DNA from: Adiantum capillus-veneris
Taxonomy: Eukaryota; Streptophyta; Polypodiopsida; Polypodiales; Pteridaceae
Direction: 5' to 3'
Length of the DNA: 64,000 nt
Assembly: GCA_014529385.2 (NCBI GenBank)
Contig: CM043971.1
Location: 92,368,340 to 92,432,339 of the forward strand
Shown here: positions 23,201-34,237 of the stretch, in pieces
Position numbering within the stretch: position 1 is the stretch's first letter
Layout: each line of letters starts with the position of its first letter
The notes under the pieces: model-generated
Database searches by the model: none
Seen by the model: only the letters and a program-made list of their open reading frames with translations
Told to the model about the DNA's origin: nothing
Made by a program: the position numbers and the translations under genes

Positions 23201-24317
23201 ATGGTTGACAACAACAACATAGATGTGTTCAAGATGTTTGCTACTGAGGACAGGTTGGATGGGGACAATTACCCTATGTGGGCTTATATGATGCAACATG
23301 TTCTTGTGTCAAAGGGCGTCTGGAACATTGTGCAGGGCATTGATGTACGTCCTGGTTCTGAGGATTTAGGCGATGTTGAGGATGTTGCAGGTCTTGCTGC
23401 AAGGATTACAGCTGTTAGAATTGTTTTGCCTACGGTAGAACAAGCTAGTTAGGACATTAAGGATGGGCAGGCTCATCATTGATTGCGTTGTCTGTGAAGC
23501 GCACCATTGTTCCTCACATCCGTTCATCAAAATCTGCAAAACAGGCTTGGGATATTCTAGCAGGTCTTTATGCAAGCCGTGATGAGGCTAAAATTGCTTT
23601 GCTGCGTACAGAGCTGGAGTCAAAGATTATGCATGAGGAAGATGATATGGACACTTTCATTGCTAGTGTCAAGGATATCAATGAGCAACTTATTTCTGCA
23701 GGTGAAGTTATTTCAGACAGTTCCCTTGTGCAGACTGTTCTTGATGCCTTACCAAATTCTTACTAGACTTTTGCTAGTACTTGGAGACTTATGACCCAAG
23801 AAAATCCAGAAGTTGTCAAGTTTGATGCATTATGCACATTGCTGTTGCAAGAGTTACTTTCCAGAAAAAACAGGACTAGACAGCGTGCAATTGAACAGGC
23901 TTTTATTGCTTCTCAAAGAAAGGGTGGTAACAGCAATGCAGCCACTTCTTATGGTTCTGTTGCGAGTGGCAAAAATTATGTTCCTAATGCTTCTGCTGGC
24001 AGAAATTCGTTTGGAAATTTTGGTGATAAGGGCAAAAAGAAAATGCGTTGCCATTATTGTAAAGCCAATGATCCCTTGATCAAGTCGTGTCCTAAGTTGA
24101 AGGCCAAAGAGGCTAAGAAGAAAGAGGGTGGTTCCACTGCAAATGCTGGTTCCACTACAAATGCAGCCATTGTTGAGTCTTCTGTGAAAGGAGACTGTAA
24201 TGCTGAGGTTGATGCAGAATGGGCTTTTAGCACAGAGTGCACTTACAATCTTGTTGTCCATGATGCATGCTTGTTAGTTGTTGCAGATTTACATGTGTGG
24301 TATTTTGACAGTGGTGC
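23201..24317 (+). pseudogene. Copia A gag and start of protease (broken)
   Basis: The ATG at 23201 starts MVDNNNIDVFKMFATEDRL, typical of copia gag, with the DNYPMWAYMM motif following. The frame stops at 23450-23452. A shifted frame continues (ALSVKRTIVPHI, KQAWDILAGLY, KDINEQL), meets a TAG at 23764-23766, and continues to a zinc-knuckle region CHYC...C near 24050 in which the expected histidine is proline. The protease motif WYFDSGA is reached at about 24300-24317, exactly where Gy2 is inserted. The protease resumes at 30770. Gag would form the particle, but this copy could not make an intact product. Confidence 0.88.
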
Positions 24318-24532
24318 TGACGGGAGCAAAGCGAAACCCGAACCCCCGACGACCTCTAAAACACGGGGGACCGAATGGCGCGCCTCGAGCCTGTCATGGT
24401 AAAGCAAACAGGGGGCACCACCTAGCTTCAACGGCTAGGACGCAAACAACACACCACCATAACAAAGTTTTCATCCAAGAGAGATGGATGCTTGGGAGTA
24501 ATGATGAAGAGGAAAGGGAATGAGATCTAGTG

Positions 24533-24563
<31 letters not shown>

Positions 24564-25880
24564 GAGAGTGAGGGAGGGGGTATAGCAGCTTAGTACTTAG
24601 GCACCACAAAAGGATGGCGAATCCGCACACCCTTCACACATACACAAGCTCACTCCAAACACAAGACTAGGTGGCAATTCCGCACACCTCACATGGGCAA
24701 AACATTGCAAGAAAACATACTCACAAAACCTCAAGCTTTATTTAGAGAATAAGGTGATGAAATGGGGAGCATAAGGTAGGGGAATGAGAAGGGAGAGAGT
24801 GGTAGAGCACATGGCGGATAGGTGGGAGTTGATGGCGAAGACTCGCACGAGGATTATGGCCATCATCCTTCATTTAGCTGCCCTTCATCTTCCATAGCCC
24901 AAGGGTGTAGAGGTCATGCTCAAGACGAGCCTGGTGATTGCGGTGATGGTGATGGTGTGGGTGTGTGTGTGTGCACTAGACACACACAGTGCATAGTGTA
25001 TTCTTTGGTGATGTTGTATGTGTGTTTAGTGTGATGGTGACCCCTCTTTATATAGGGGAGGAGGGGGGAGAAATTCTAGAATTTAGAAATGAAGAAATCA
25101 TTATCTACATAGGCTATGTGACTGTGGGCCCCACTTGTCTGGCTGTGTGTATATGTGCCTAAACAGTAGTCTCATGAGAGAGAGACTAAGAGAGAGAGAT
25201 GGGTTGATGAAAAAAAGTGAGAGGTGACATGGAGAATAAATTAATTACAAGAGGGGAGTGTGTTCAGAGGTGAATCTGTGTGCAGATGTGTGTGAACACA
25301 AGAAAAATCAGGTAACCACCGGGTGGGGATGGGTCTGTGGGCACCTTTTTCAGTGAAACTGAGTGTGTGTGTGAGTGTGAGGGAGGTTATTTAGCTACAA
25401 GACAAGAGACATGGTGCCCTTTAGAGAGAGGGGGGGGTATTTGGGTCATGGGATATGATAGGAGAGAGAAAGAGGGGGTGGGGTATACTATTTTGGAAGA
25501 TAGGGTAAGTTGCATGTGAGTTAGGGTGCATTATTGGTGAGTTATAATGCATTATTGGTGAGAGGTGGGGTAGCTTGAGGGGAGAGAGAAAGGAGAAAGG
25601 ACAAGGGGAAGAGAGAGGGGGTTGACCTTTTGAGTGGAGGAGAGGCAAAGGGACACCCGGTAGGGCAATAGTGAAGAAAAAGGAGGCAAGGTGGGGATGG
25701 GCTGCCCCGCAGGCATGAGGTGGCCTATTTTACCTTTCTCATATATTTACATAATCATACTTTATTTTTTTTCTTACTTTTCCAATGCCTTTTATCACTC
25801 CCTCCCTAAGAGGAGGTTTCCATGGGGTGGGGACGAGAGAAGAGGGGTATGGGAGCTTGGCTTGTGAAAAGCCCCCATCA
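24318..25880 (-). mobile_element. 3' LTR of Gy2
   Basis: 1563 bp, TGACGGGAGC...GCCCCCATCA. A polypurine tract like that of Gy1 adjoins at 25881-25898. Minus-strand TATA box at 25047-25055. Confidence 0.93.
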
Positions 25881-25957
25881 TTAGCCCTCCCCTTTTGGCT
25901 AGAGACATTCATGTCTTTAGCTCTATTTCTTCTTCCGCTTAGCTGTAGGATCCGATA

Positions 25958-27274
25958 TCAAGTTGCCTTCTGAACTAGCCATTCCATTTGGCCATTGGTG
26001 AGATTTCTGGGATATTCATGAATCTGTAACAGGTCCGAGTGATAACTTGTTCCTTGGAATAGTGTCGGTTGATTAAAGGGGAAGCCCATGGCTTCCAGAA
26101 CTTTGTGCCAATGTCCTCCTGGATCCCAAGTGAAAAATAGGATCATTGTTTGCAGTGTCCGAACAATAAAATTTGCATGCCAAATTGGATCAAATTTGTA
26201 ACCACCAGTAGCGAGAGGGGAAATGAGCATCTTGGCTCCTGCAAAGACAGAACTGAAAATTATGATTCCCAAGAGTGTACCAAGAATCCACCATATATGG
26301 CCGCCTTGTTGGTGTGGTGAGCTCAAGTTGTGTTCAGAGTCCTGCTTACTGCCATTAGAAAAAACTGCAAGCATATCATGCTTATTTTGGGTGTGCTCAA
26401 ACATGTCAGCTTCCTTTACTGATGCTAATAGCAAGCCACCTACCTTGTGGCTTAAATATAAGCGTAATCCACTTACCTTTCTCCAAAGAGAGGATGCACT
26501 ATTTGTAAAAAATTGTACCAAATTGCGAATGAGGTCTTTATTCTTGCATTCTATCAGCCTTTTTTCTATCCATGGCTCCTTTGCTCTTATCTCCATGCTG
26601 ATCTTCTCTCTATATGTTAGAGCAGCTAGCCATAGCCATAGGTCTGATGCATCCCATGCAAACACAATGCTGTGTTGTGGAGGAGTTTGGAACATCCTTA
26701 AAAGGTTGGAAACATATTGATCATCAAACTTACTCTGGACACCCTCACATAAAATGGAGGCATTACCCATATCCAAGTTTATAACACCCTTTAGTAGACT
26801 AGAGGCATTACCCATCTCCAAGTCTATAACACTACACAATAAAGTCTTGCTTGGCTGCCAAGCCTCTGGAGCAATAGCCAACTCCAAACTGTTAGTCATA
26901 CTTACCTCTTCGTTATGGTCCTCAAGTGAAACTGCCTTGATGCAAGATTCCTTTAGCTTGCTACACTGTCCTGGGTCCATGCTGGTGCACAGGCTTCCGT
27001 TTTCAAAGCCCTCCCCTTTGCTTGATATGTTGTCCATCTTCTACAAAGCCTCGCTAACAGGCTGGTTTTCCTCTTCTCTTGTATCTTTCATGACCTTTGC
27101 ATTCCTCTTACTCTGACGAGGCCTAATCAACACTTTACACCTTCTTATCCTTACTGCCCAATGCTGTCGATTGATCGCTTTGGTGCCTATTTCATTCAAG
27201 GTTAAAGATGTACTCACATTCGTAACACAATTTTCTTGACTTACCTCCCCCACCTGGGTAGCATCTTTGATTCT
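25958..27274 (-). CDS. Unrecognised ORF replacing pol in Gy2; predicted single-pass membrane protein
   Basis: The ATG at 27037 starts a 359-codon frame. The same frame is open upstream to 27274 without an ATG, broken only by one TAG at 27041-27043, and overlaps the gag end in a -1 relation. Visible features of the 359-residue part are a duplicated short motif (DLEMGNASSLL and NLDMGNASILC, about residues 72-98), a tryptophan-rich stretch (WDASDLWLWLAALTY, about 128-142), and a strong hydrophobic helix at about 247-267 (WWILGTLLGIIIFSSVFAG). Four N-x-S/T sites are at about 77, 92, 237 and 345. I see no retroviral, nuclease or polymerase motif. It could be a captured host sequence or an envelope-like ORF, since the position after gag and before the polypurine tract fits both. 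No family is recognised. Confidence 0.6.
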
Positions 27275-28335
27275 TTAACCTCTTGTTCCACTGCTTGAGT
27301 TCTTTGAATAGTCTTCTTACTTGATCCTTCTTCTGTTACACTCATCTTGACCTCTTCTGCAAGACCAATGATACTTGGTGTGGGGGAACCAATTGGTGGT
27401 GGGCGTAGGATGATTATAAGTGGTGATTGTGGCGGACGTAGAATTTGTGTTGGTGGGGCTGGTGCTCGGGGTGGGGGTGTTCTTTCTCTAGGGGGTGACA
27501 ATTGGTTCCTCTTACCTTCTCTATTATAGTTTTGTTGTGGTTTGGGACAGTAGTACATACTGTGACCATCTTCTCCGTAGTTGTAGCAATGATACTCCCT
27601 GTTTTGTCGTCGTGCTCTTCCAGGGTCTTGATCTCTTTCTTGACTCCTCCCTTGCTGTATTAAGTGGACAGACAAATTATGCAGTTGGTCAGTAATATGG
27701 GCCAACATATCATGTTGGTCATCTCTTACCCCAAGAGTCGGTGGTGGTGGTGGAATGGTGGTTGTTGTAGTTGCTGGTCGAAGCGATGTTCCTGATTCTG
27801 TTGACTCGGTTTCTTTGGCTTTCATTCGCAGCTTCTTGTCTTTAAGGCGAGCAATCTCAACGGCTAACTCGTACGTAGACGGGAATCTACCTTTCACCTT
27901 CTCCTTGAGAAGCTGCCATAAGCCATGCGTGAACCGATCTTTTTTTAGGAAATCGGGTGCAGCCTCCCTCCTAGCCAGTGACTCAACCCACCGTTCCCAC
28001 AAATCCACAAATTTGGACTCATAGGTGGCATATTCTAAAAGACCCTCCTGCCTCAAGTCTCTCAACTTGTCCCACAACTTTTCTGAAGTGGTACCTCCCC
28101 CAAAGAGCCTCTTAAAAGCAGTTTTTAAGGGTTCCTAGTCATCCTTGGTTGCTTGTGGAAGTGCATTGTACCATGATCTAGCTTCTAGCTTCATGAGATG
28201 CTTAAAGATTCTAACTCGGGATTCATCCGTATCTTTGTTTCTCACTACACATGCTACTTCAAAGTCATCTAGGAAGTCTGTTACCAAATCCTCCCCCTTC
28301 TTTCCTTTAAATGTTGGAAATGCTACACTTGCCAT
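27241..28335 (-). pseudogene. Gy2 gag (one in-frame stop)
   Basis: The ATG at 28335 gives the same start as Gy1 gag (MASVAFPTFKGKKGED). A TAG at 28135-28137 interrupts it at a position where Gy1 reads serine. The frame is otherwise continuous, including the seven-T run where Gy1 is frameshifted. The zinc knuckle reads CYNYGEDGHSMYYC, so its second cysteine is lost, whereas Gy1 keeps CCHC. After the proline-rich linker (to about 27425) the C-terminus is unlike Gy1 and ends at a TAA (27241-27243). Gag would package the RNA. This copy is probably non-functional. Confidence 0.87.
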
Positions 28336-28418
28336 GATTACTGAGAGAGAGCTAGAAAGACACACTGCTTAACTTGCAAAAGTTTTTTCCTTCTTTACAA
28401 GGAGGCGTGTATACCCTC

Positions 28419-28637
28419 TTATACTAGGACATAGATTAAAACTTCAAACGGTACATTGCCTTGTATCAAAGGTAAGACAAATGGTTGATCTGATGCCAGA
28501 ACCTCCAAAAACCACTCCCCACCCGGCATGGTGTCAATGACGTGCTGGTAGTGAGCCTTCAAATCCAGTATTACCTTGATTGAGCGTACACGTGTTGGTA
28601 TGTGTGATCTGTCTTGAGGTAGGTTGTACTGATTCAT
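28419..28637 (-). CDS. 72-codon leader ORF of Gy2
   Basis: Counterpart of 8785-9003 in Gy1 at the same position before gag. The length is conserved, but the differences are mostly amino-acid changing, so coding constraint is doubtful. Confidence 0.35.
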   Translation of the reverse strand: MNQYNLPQDRSHIPTRVRSIKVILDLKAHYQHVIDTMPGGEWFLEVLASDQPFVLPLIQGNVPFEVLIYVLV

Positions 28638-28654
28638 GTGAAGCTTAGAGGTGC

Positions 28655-29120
28655 TTAGTCACTGTCCAAGCTTGTGGGAGAGGGTGGTGTTCTTTCCTGA
28701 AACAAACTCAGTAGATCCCTAGTTTCTCTAGTGAGAGAGTGAGTCAATGCTTCCGTTATCTCTGCTGCAGCATCAGGTGCGACTTGAAAACTGACTGTGA
28801 TAATTACCTCGGTGACTTGAGTTACCCGATTCTCAAAGTAGAATAGTGTTGATACTCTATTGTGTAGAGCTCCTTCCATTTTGTTGTTGTGGGTTGGTTG
28901 TAGGTTGCGGACATGGTTTCGACCTTCTCCTTCTTCTTCTTGGCACTTGGCCTATGTATATCCACTGGGTTTGGCGTGTTGGTTGACTCTCCCACTGCAA
29001 ATCGATTACCGTTACGCCTAGCACTCGAGCTTCGATGGAGATGCGGAGTTCGTCTAGTTGTGCTTGGAGCTCTTCTTCTTCTGTCGTCCAATTAGAAAAT
29101 CGTGCTAGCCATTCATCCAT
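28655..29120 (-). CDS. Leader ORF1 of Gy2, in two overlapping frames
   Basis: The ATG at 29120 opens an 87-codon frame (to 28857) with an acidic coiled-coil-like start (TEEEELQAQLDEL) and an arginine run. A second frame (28879-28655) overlaps its end and continues with a hydrophobic-charged segment (TLFYFENRVTQVTEVIITVS). Gy1 has the same two-frame arrangement, so any frameshift predates their split or is used in translation. An extra pre-gag ORF is known in Tat/Ogre elements. Similarity to those is not demonstrated. Confidence 0.4.
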
Positions 29121-29174
29121 TCACAATAGTTTAAGGGTTTCAGTCTTGTAAACTGAAGGACTTCATGAAAAGAT

Positions 29175-29193
29175 CCTGAGTGGGGGCACCAAA
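29175..29193 (-). promoter_or_regulatory. Primer-binding site of Gy2
   Basis: Minus-strand TTTGGTGCCCCCACTCAGG, one base different from the Gy1 site, abuts the LTR at 29194. Confidence 0.75.
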
Positions 29194-29406
29194 TGACGGG
29201 AGCAAAGCAAACCCCGAACCCCCGACGGCCTCTAAAACACCGGGGACCGAATGGCGCGCCTCGAGCCTGTCATGGTAAAGCAAACAGGGGGCACCACCTA
29301 GCTTCAGCGGCTGGGACGCAAACAACACACCACCATAACAAAGTTTTCATCCAAGAGAGATGGATGCTTGGGAGTAATGATGAAGAGGAAGGGAAATGAG
29401 ATTAAG

Positions 29407-29456
<50 letters not shown>

Positions 29457-30765
29457 GGAGGGGGTATAGCGGCTTAGTACTTAGGCACCACAGAAGGATG
29501 GCGAATCCGCACACCCTTCACACATACACAAGCTCACTCCAAACACAAGACTAGGTGGCGATTCCGCACACCTCACATGGGCAAAACATTGCAGGAAAAC
29601 ATACTCACAAAACCTCAAGCTTTATTTAGAGAATAAGGTGATGAAATGGGGAGCATAAGGTAGGGGAATGAGAAGGGAGAGAGTGGTAGAGCACATGGCG
29701 GATAGGTGGGAGTTGATGGCGAAGACTCGTAGGAGGATTATGGCCATCATCCTTCATTTAGCTGCCCTTCATCTTCCATAGCCCAAGGGTGTAGAGGTCA
29801 TGCTCAAGACGAGCCTGGTGATTGCGGTGATGGTGATGGTGTGGGTGTGGGTGTGTGTGCACTAGGCACACACAGTGCATAGTGTATTCTTTGGTGATGT
29901 TGTATGTGTGTTTAGTGTGATGGTGACCCCTCTTTATATAGGGGAGGAGGGGGGAGAAATTCTAGAATTTAGAAATGAAGAAATCATTATCTACATAGGC
30001 TATGTGACTGTGGGCCCCACTTGTCTGGCTGTGTGTATATGTGCCAGAACAATAGTCTCATGAGAGAGAGACTAAGAGAGAGAGATGGATTGATGAAAAA
30101 AAGTGAGAGGTGACATGGAGAATAAATTAATTACAAGAGGGGAGTGTGTTCAGAGGTGAATCTGTGTGCAAATGTGTGTGAACACAAGAAAAATCAGGTA
30201 ACCACCGGGTGGGTATGGATCTGTGGGCACCTTTTTCAGTGAAACTGAGTGTGTGTGTGAGTGTGGGGGAGTTTATTTAGCTACAAGACAAGAGACATGG
30301 CGCCCTTTAGAGAGAGGGGGGGTATTTGGGTCATGGGATATGATAGGGGAGAGAAAGAGGGGGTGGGGTATACTATTTTGGAAGATACGGTAAGTTGCAT
30401 GTGAGTTAGGGTGCATTATTGGTCAGTTATAATGCATTATTGGTGAGAGGTGGGGTAGCTTGAGGGGAGAGAGAAAGGAGAAAGGACAAGGGGAAGAGAG
30501 AGGGGGTTGACCTTTTGAGTGGAGGAGAGGAAAAGGGACACCCGGCGGGGCAATAGTGAAGAAAAAGGAGGCAAGGTGGGGACGGGCTGCCCCGCAGGCA
30601 TGAGGTGGCCTATTTTACCTTTCTCATATATTTACATAATCATACTTTATTTTTTTTCTTACTTTTCCAATGCCTTTTATCACTCCCTCCCTAAGAGGAG
30701 GTTTCCATGGGGTGGGGACGAGAGAAGAGGGGTTTGGGAGCTTGGCTTGTGAAAAGCCCCCATCA
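29194..30765 (-). mobile_element. 5' LTR of Gy2
   Basis: 1572 bp, matching the 24318-25880 copy. It contains a GA tract at about 29408-29448 and a minus-strand TATA box at 29933-29941. It ends against the GTGC target duplication. Confidence 0.93.
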
Positions 30766-30769
30766 GTGC

Positions 30770-33700
30770 TACAAAGCATATTACCTCACATCGTGAATTG
30801 TTTACCTCTCTCGAGTCTATCCCTCATGGGAATTCAGTCACTTGTGCCAACAACGCTTCTTATCCAGTTCAGGGAGTTGGAAAGATTGTGCTCATTGCTG
30901 CTAATGGCAGTTCATTCACACTTGTTGATGCACTTTATGTACCTTGGATCAAAAAGAATCTCCTATCTGTATCCGCACTTGCTAGATTGGACTTGTAGTG
31001 AAATTTGTGGATGACAGATGTACAGTTCATGATCTCAATTTTGGTGATGAAATTGTTGCATCTGGCCTTTTGTGTCGTGGGCTGTATAAGCTCACTTTGT
31101 ATGACAAGTGTGGACAAAATTTTGCAAATGCTGTTGCAGATTCAAGGGCTATTTCAGATGCAAAACTTTGGCATGCACGTTTTGGTCATCTGAATTTTGC
31201 TAGTTTGCTGCGTTTGCAAAAATCTGATATGGTTTCTTCTTTGCCGCCTCTTGAAGCACCTGCCAAACATGTTTGTGAAGGTTGTATTTTGGGTAAGATG
31301 CAACGTTCTAAATTTCCAAAGGATGGGTCAGTTCTGGCCACATGCAGGTTGCAGCTTGTGCATAGTGCTGTTTGTGGGCCCATGCAAACTCCGTCCTTGG
31401 GCAATTACCTGTACTTCGTGACTTTCTTTGATGATTACTCTAGACATGCATGGGTATTTACGCTTAAAGCGAAGTCCAAAGTTTTTATGTGCTTCAAACA
31501 ATTTCTGGCTATGGCTGAAAATGTCTTGAAATGTACTATGGGCACCTTCCGTTCCGATCGAGGGGGGGAGTATATGTCTCATGAAATTTAATGCATTTCT
31601 GGCTAGTCGTGGGATAAAACACCAATGTACATTGCCTTATACACCTCAACAAAATGGTGTTGCTGAGAGGAAAAACAGGTCACTGACAAAAATGGCACGA
31701 TGTATGGTCAAAAGTCAAGCTTTGTCGCATTCTTTTTGGCTTGAGGCCATCATGTGTGCCACTTATGTACTTAACAGGTGTCCTACGAAATATTTGCAGT
31801 CTATTACTCCGTATGAAGCATGGCATGATAGAAAGCCTTCTATTGAGCACATGTGTGTTTTTGGTTGTTTGGCATATGCTTTGGTGCCACAAGTGTAGCA
31901 CAGAAAATTGGATGATAAGGCTGTCAAATGTATTTTTGTTGGTTATAGTGCTGAAAGCAAAGGTTACAGGTTATATCATCTGTAAACAAAACGTACTCTG
32001 GTTTCACGGGATGTAGTGTTTGTGGAAGATTCTGTTCAGCCCTTGCTGTCATGTACTAGAGATAGTAATGTAAGCTCACATGACATTTATGACACTTTGT
32101 TGCTTCTTTTCAGTTGTGGAAATACGAATGTAAGTTCCAATGAGGCAAATGTACAGCCTATGGGGGTTTCTGAAAATGTTGTAGATCAGCCTATTACTGA
32201 TGCAAATATACATGATGTACTTGATGAGGAAAGGGCTGTACATGAGCAGGCTAGAGGTATGCCAAAATGGCTGGTGCACACTTTGCATGACAGTAAATTG
32301 GATGCACCTTTGTCTAGTCGTACTCGTTCAGGCTCTCACCATGCATCCTATGCATCGGATTGTTATGCTTTGGCTGTGTCTAGCTTACATGATGTTGAGG
32401 AGCCTCTGTCTTTTGATGAAGCACATAATTCAGAAAATTGGATGGCTACCATGCAATCAGAATATGATGCACTTATAGAAAATGACACATGAACTTTATG
32501 TGATTTGGCTCCTCGCAAAAAGGCCATTGGTACGAAGTGGGTTTACAAGTTGAAACGCAAGCCGGATGGTGAGATCGATCGCCATAAGGCTCGACTTGTT
32601 GCAAAAGGTTATGCACAACAAAAAGGCATAGATTATGAAGAGACTTTTGCTCCCACTTGTCCTATGACTACTGTATGTTTTCTATGTGCATTGGCAGCTC
32701 ATTTTCGTTGGGATGTACATCAATCAGACGTTGTTACTGCTTTCCTGAATGGTGACATATTTGAGGAAGCTTATGTAACACAGCCTCGCGGTTTTGTCAT
32801 AAAAGGACAAGAGGACATAGTGTGCAGATGTAAGAAGTCTTTGTATGGGTTGAAGTAATATCCTCGTGCTTGGTATGAGAAAGCTAACACTCATTTGGTT
32901 AAACAAGGCTTTTGTAACAGTCCAACAGAAAGCACATTGTATGTAAAGCGTGAGGGTGATGTACTTCTCATTGTGGTTCTTTATGTTGATGATTTGCTGA
33001 TCACTGGATCAAATGAGAGACATATTGCTGAATTTAAGGCTGATTTGAATGCTAGTTTCAAGACGAAAGATTTGGGGCTGTTGCATCATTACTTGGGTAT
33101 ACAATTTAAGCAGTGTGATGTAGGTATTGCCTTGTGTCAGAAAAGTTACATAGAGACATTGCTATGTAAGTTTGGACTTGAGGATTGCAAACCTATTGCC
33201 ACTACCATGGAAACAGGTTTGAAGTTGAGTCTACATGATGTTGGTGATCCTGCTGATGTCACTCTTTACCAAACTGCTATTGGCTGCCTCATTTATGTAT
33301 GAAACACGAGGCCGGATATTTAGTTTGCAGTCTCACAGGTCAACAAATTTATGCATAGCCCAGGGTCTAAGCATTGGCAGGCTGTCAAGAGGATTTTCCG
33401 CTACGTTAGTGGCACTTTACATCTTGGCTTGTTTTATCCCAAGGGGGGATCATTGACGCCAGACTTACATGCTTTTTCGGACTCAGAGTGGGCTTGACAC
33501 GCAAGTGTCCATAAGTGGTTTTTGTTTCATGCTTGGCAGTTCATGTATATCATGGTTGAGCAAGAAGCAACCTACTGTGGCCACTTCAAGTTGTGAGGCT
33601 GAGTACAGGGCAGTCTTCACAGCTACGGTTGAGTGTCTATGGCTCAGACGCCTTATGGATGATTTGGGTCTTGGACAGGACACTGCCAACACTATCTACA

Positions 33701-33930
33701 CTGACAGTCAGAGCGCATTGGCAGTTGCGAGGAACCCAGTTTTTCATGCTCTCACAAAGCACATTGAGGTGCATTACCACTATGTCAGGGAGAGGCTCTC
33801 AGCAGGAGAGATCAGCTTGGCTTATGTGCCAACACAGGACAACCTTGCAGACCTTTTCACAGAGGCATTGTCTCGTGAGAATCTTGAAGATTTCAGGAAA
33901 GCTTTGGGCTTACTCCCCTTTGTGGACTGA
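30770..33930 (+). pseudogene. Copia A pol: protease end, integrase, RT, RNase H (broken)
   Basis: Resumes the protease after Gy2. A stop at about 30996 is followed by a frame with the pre-integrase motif (LWHARFGHLNFASL, then C-x2-C near CEGCILGKM) and integrase. Its first catalytic aspartate is alanine (HSAVCGP, codon 31367-31369), while RSDRGGEY keeps the second. A frameshift near 31575 leads to [16 protein letters not shown] follows from about 32505 (KAIGTKWVYKLKRKPDGE, DVVTAFLNG) with an intact YVDD near 32983-32994. RNase H is at 33469-33930 (SCEAEYRAV, YTDSQSAL) after another frameshift near 33480. Single-base stops lie at 31897, 31983, 32490, 32856, 33300 and elsewhere. It is inactive. 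Confidence 0.9.
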
Positions 33931-33993
33931 TCCTGTCCTTAGGGAATGGCACCTTCCTTTACTCATGTGCCAGCTCTCGTTCACCGCATCACT

Positions 33994-34005
33994 CCAGGGG
34001 GGATT
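33994..34005 (+). promoter_or_regulatory. Polypurine tract of copia A
   Basis: ccaggggggatt lies immediately before the 3' LTR. Confidence 0.75.
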
Positions 34006-34232
34006 TGTTACCATATACATGTGGTAGTGATGTGTGTGAACACACTAGGACCGCCGGGGCATTTTTTCCCTCTTTAGGAGGTTTTTTCCCTCGTGCATTG
34101 TATATATGCCCATCACTCTAGGGCTATCTATCTTTCCATTGCACACTAAGTAACACACTCTCTATTGTGTGCCTTGAGCTTCCTTCGTCTTCTCCAAGCT
34201 ATGTGTGTTTCTCTGCAACCCTAATTCCAACA
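34006..34232 (+). mobile_element. 3' LTR of copia A
   Basis: 227 bp, same ends as the 5' copy. It is followed by ACAAC (34233-34237), the target duplication. Confidence 0.95.
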
Positions 34233-34237
34233 ACAAC

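Larger units (their letters stand above)
24318..30765 (-). mobile_element. Gy2: non-autonomous Gy1 relative lacking pol
   Basis: The 6.45-kb element lies inside copia A. Its LTRs (24318-25880 and 29194-30765) match those of Gy1, and the flanking duplication is GTGC (24314-24317, 30766-30769). The leader, primer site, leader ORFs and gag are collinear with Gy1 to about 27425, and the polypurine-tract end is collinear to about 25922. Between these, the protease-to-integrase region is replaced by about 1.5 kb of unrelated sequence with its own ORF. Mobilisation by proteins of a Gy1-like partner is the natural inference. Confidence 0.92.
22612..34232 (+). mobile_element. Copia A: complete Ty1/copia retrotransposon, split by Gy2
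   Basis: Two 227-bp LTRs (22612-22838 and 34006-34232) begin TGTTACCATA and end TTCCAACA. They are flanked by perfect 5-bp duplications ACAAC (22607-22611, 34233-34237). A methionine-type primer site (tggtatcagagc, 22841-22852) and a polypurine tract (ccaggggggatt, 33994-34005) complete it. Without Gy2 it is about 5.2 kb. The gene order gag, protease, integrase, RT, RNase H is copia. The LTRs differ at few positions, but pol and gag have several stops and frameshifts. Confidence 0.95.

Noticed and set aside
26223-26720. 165-codon plus-strand frame opposite the Gy2 ORF
   Set aside because: The minus-strand frame is longer, follows the element's sense, and explains the openness as a shadow.
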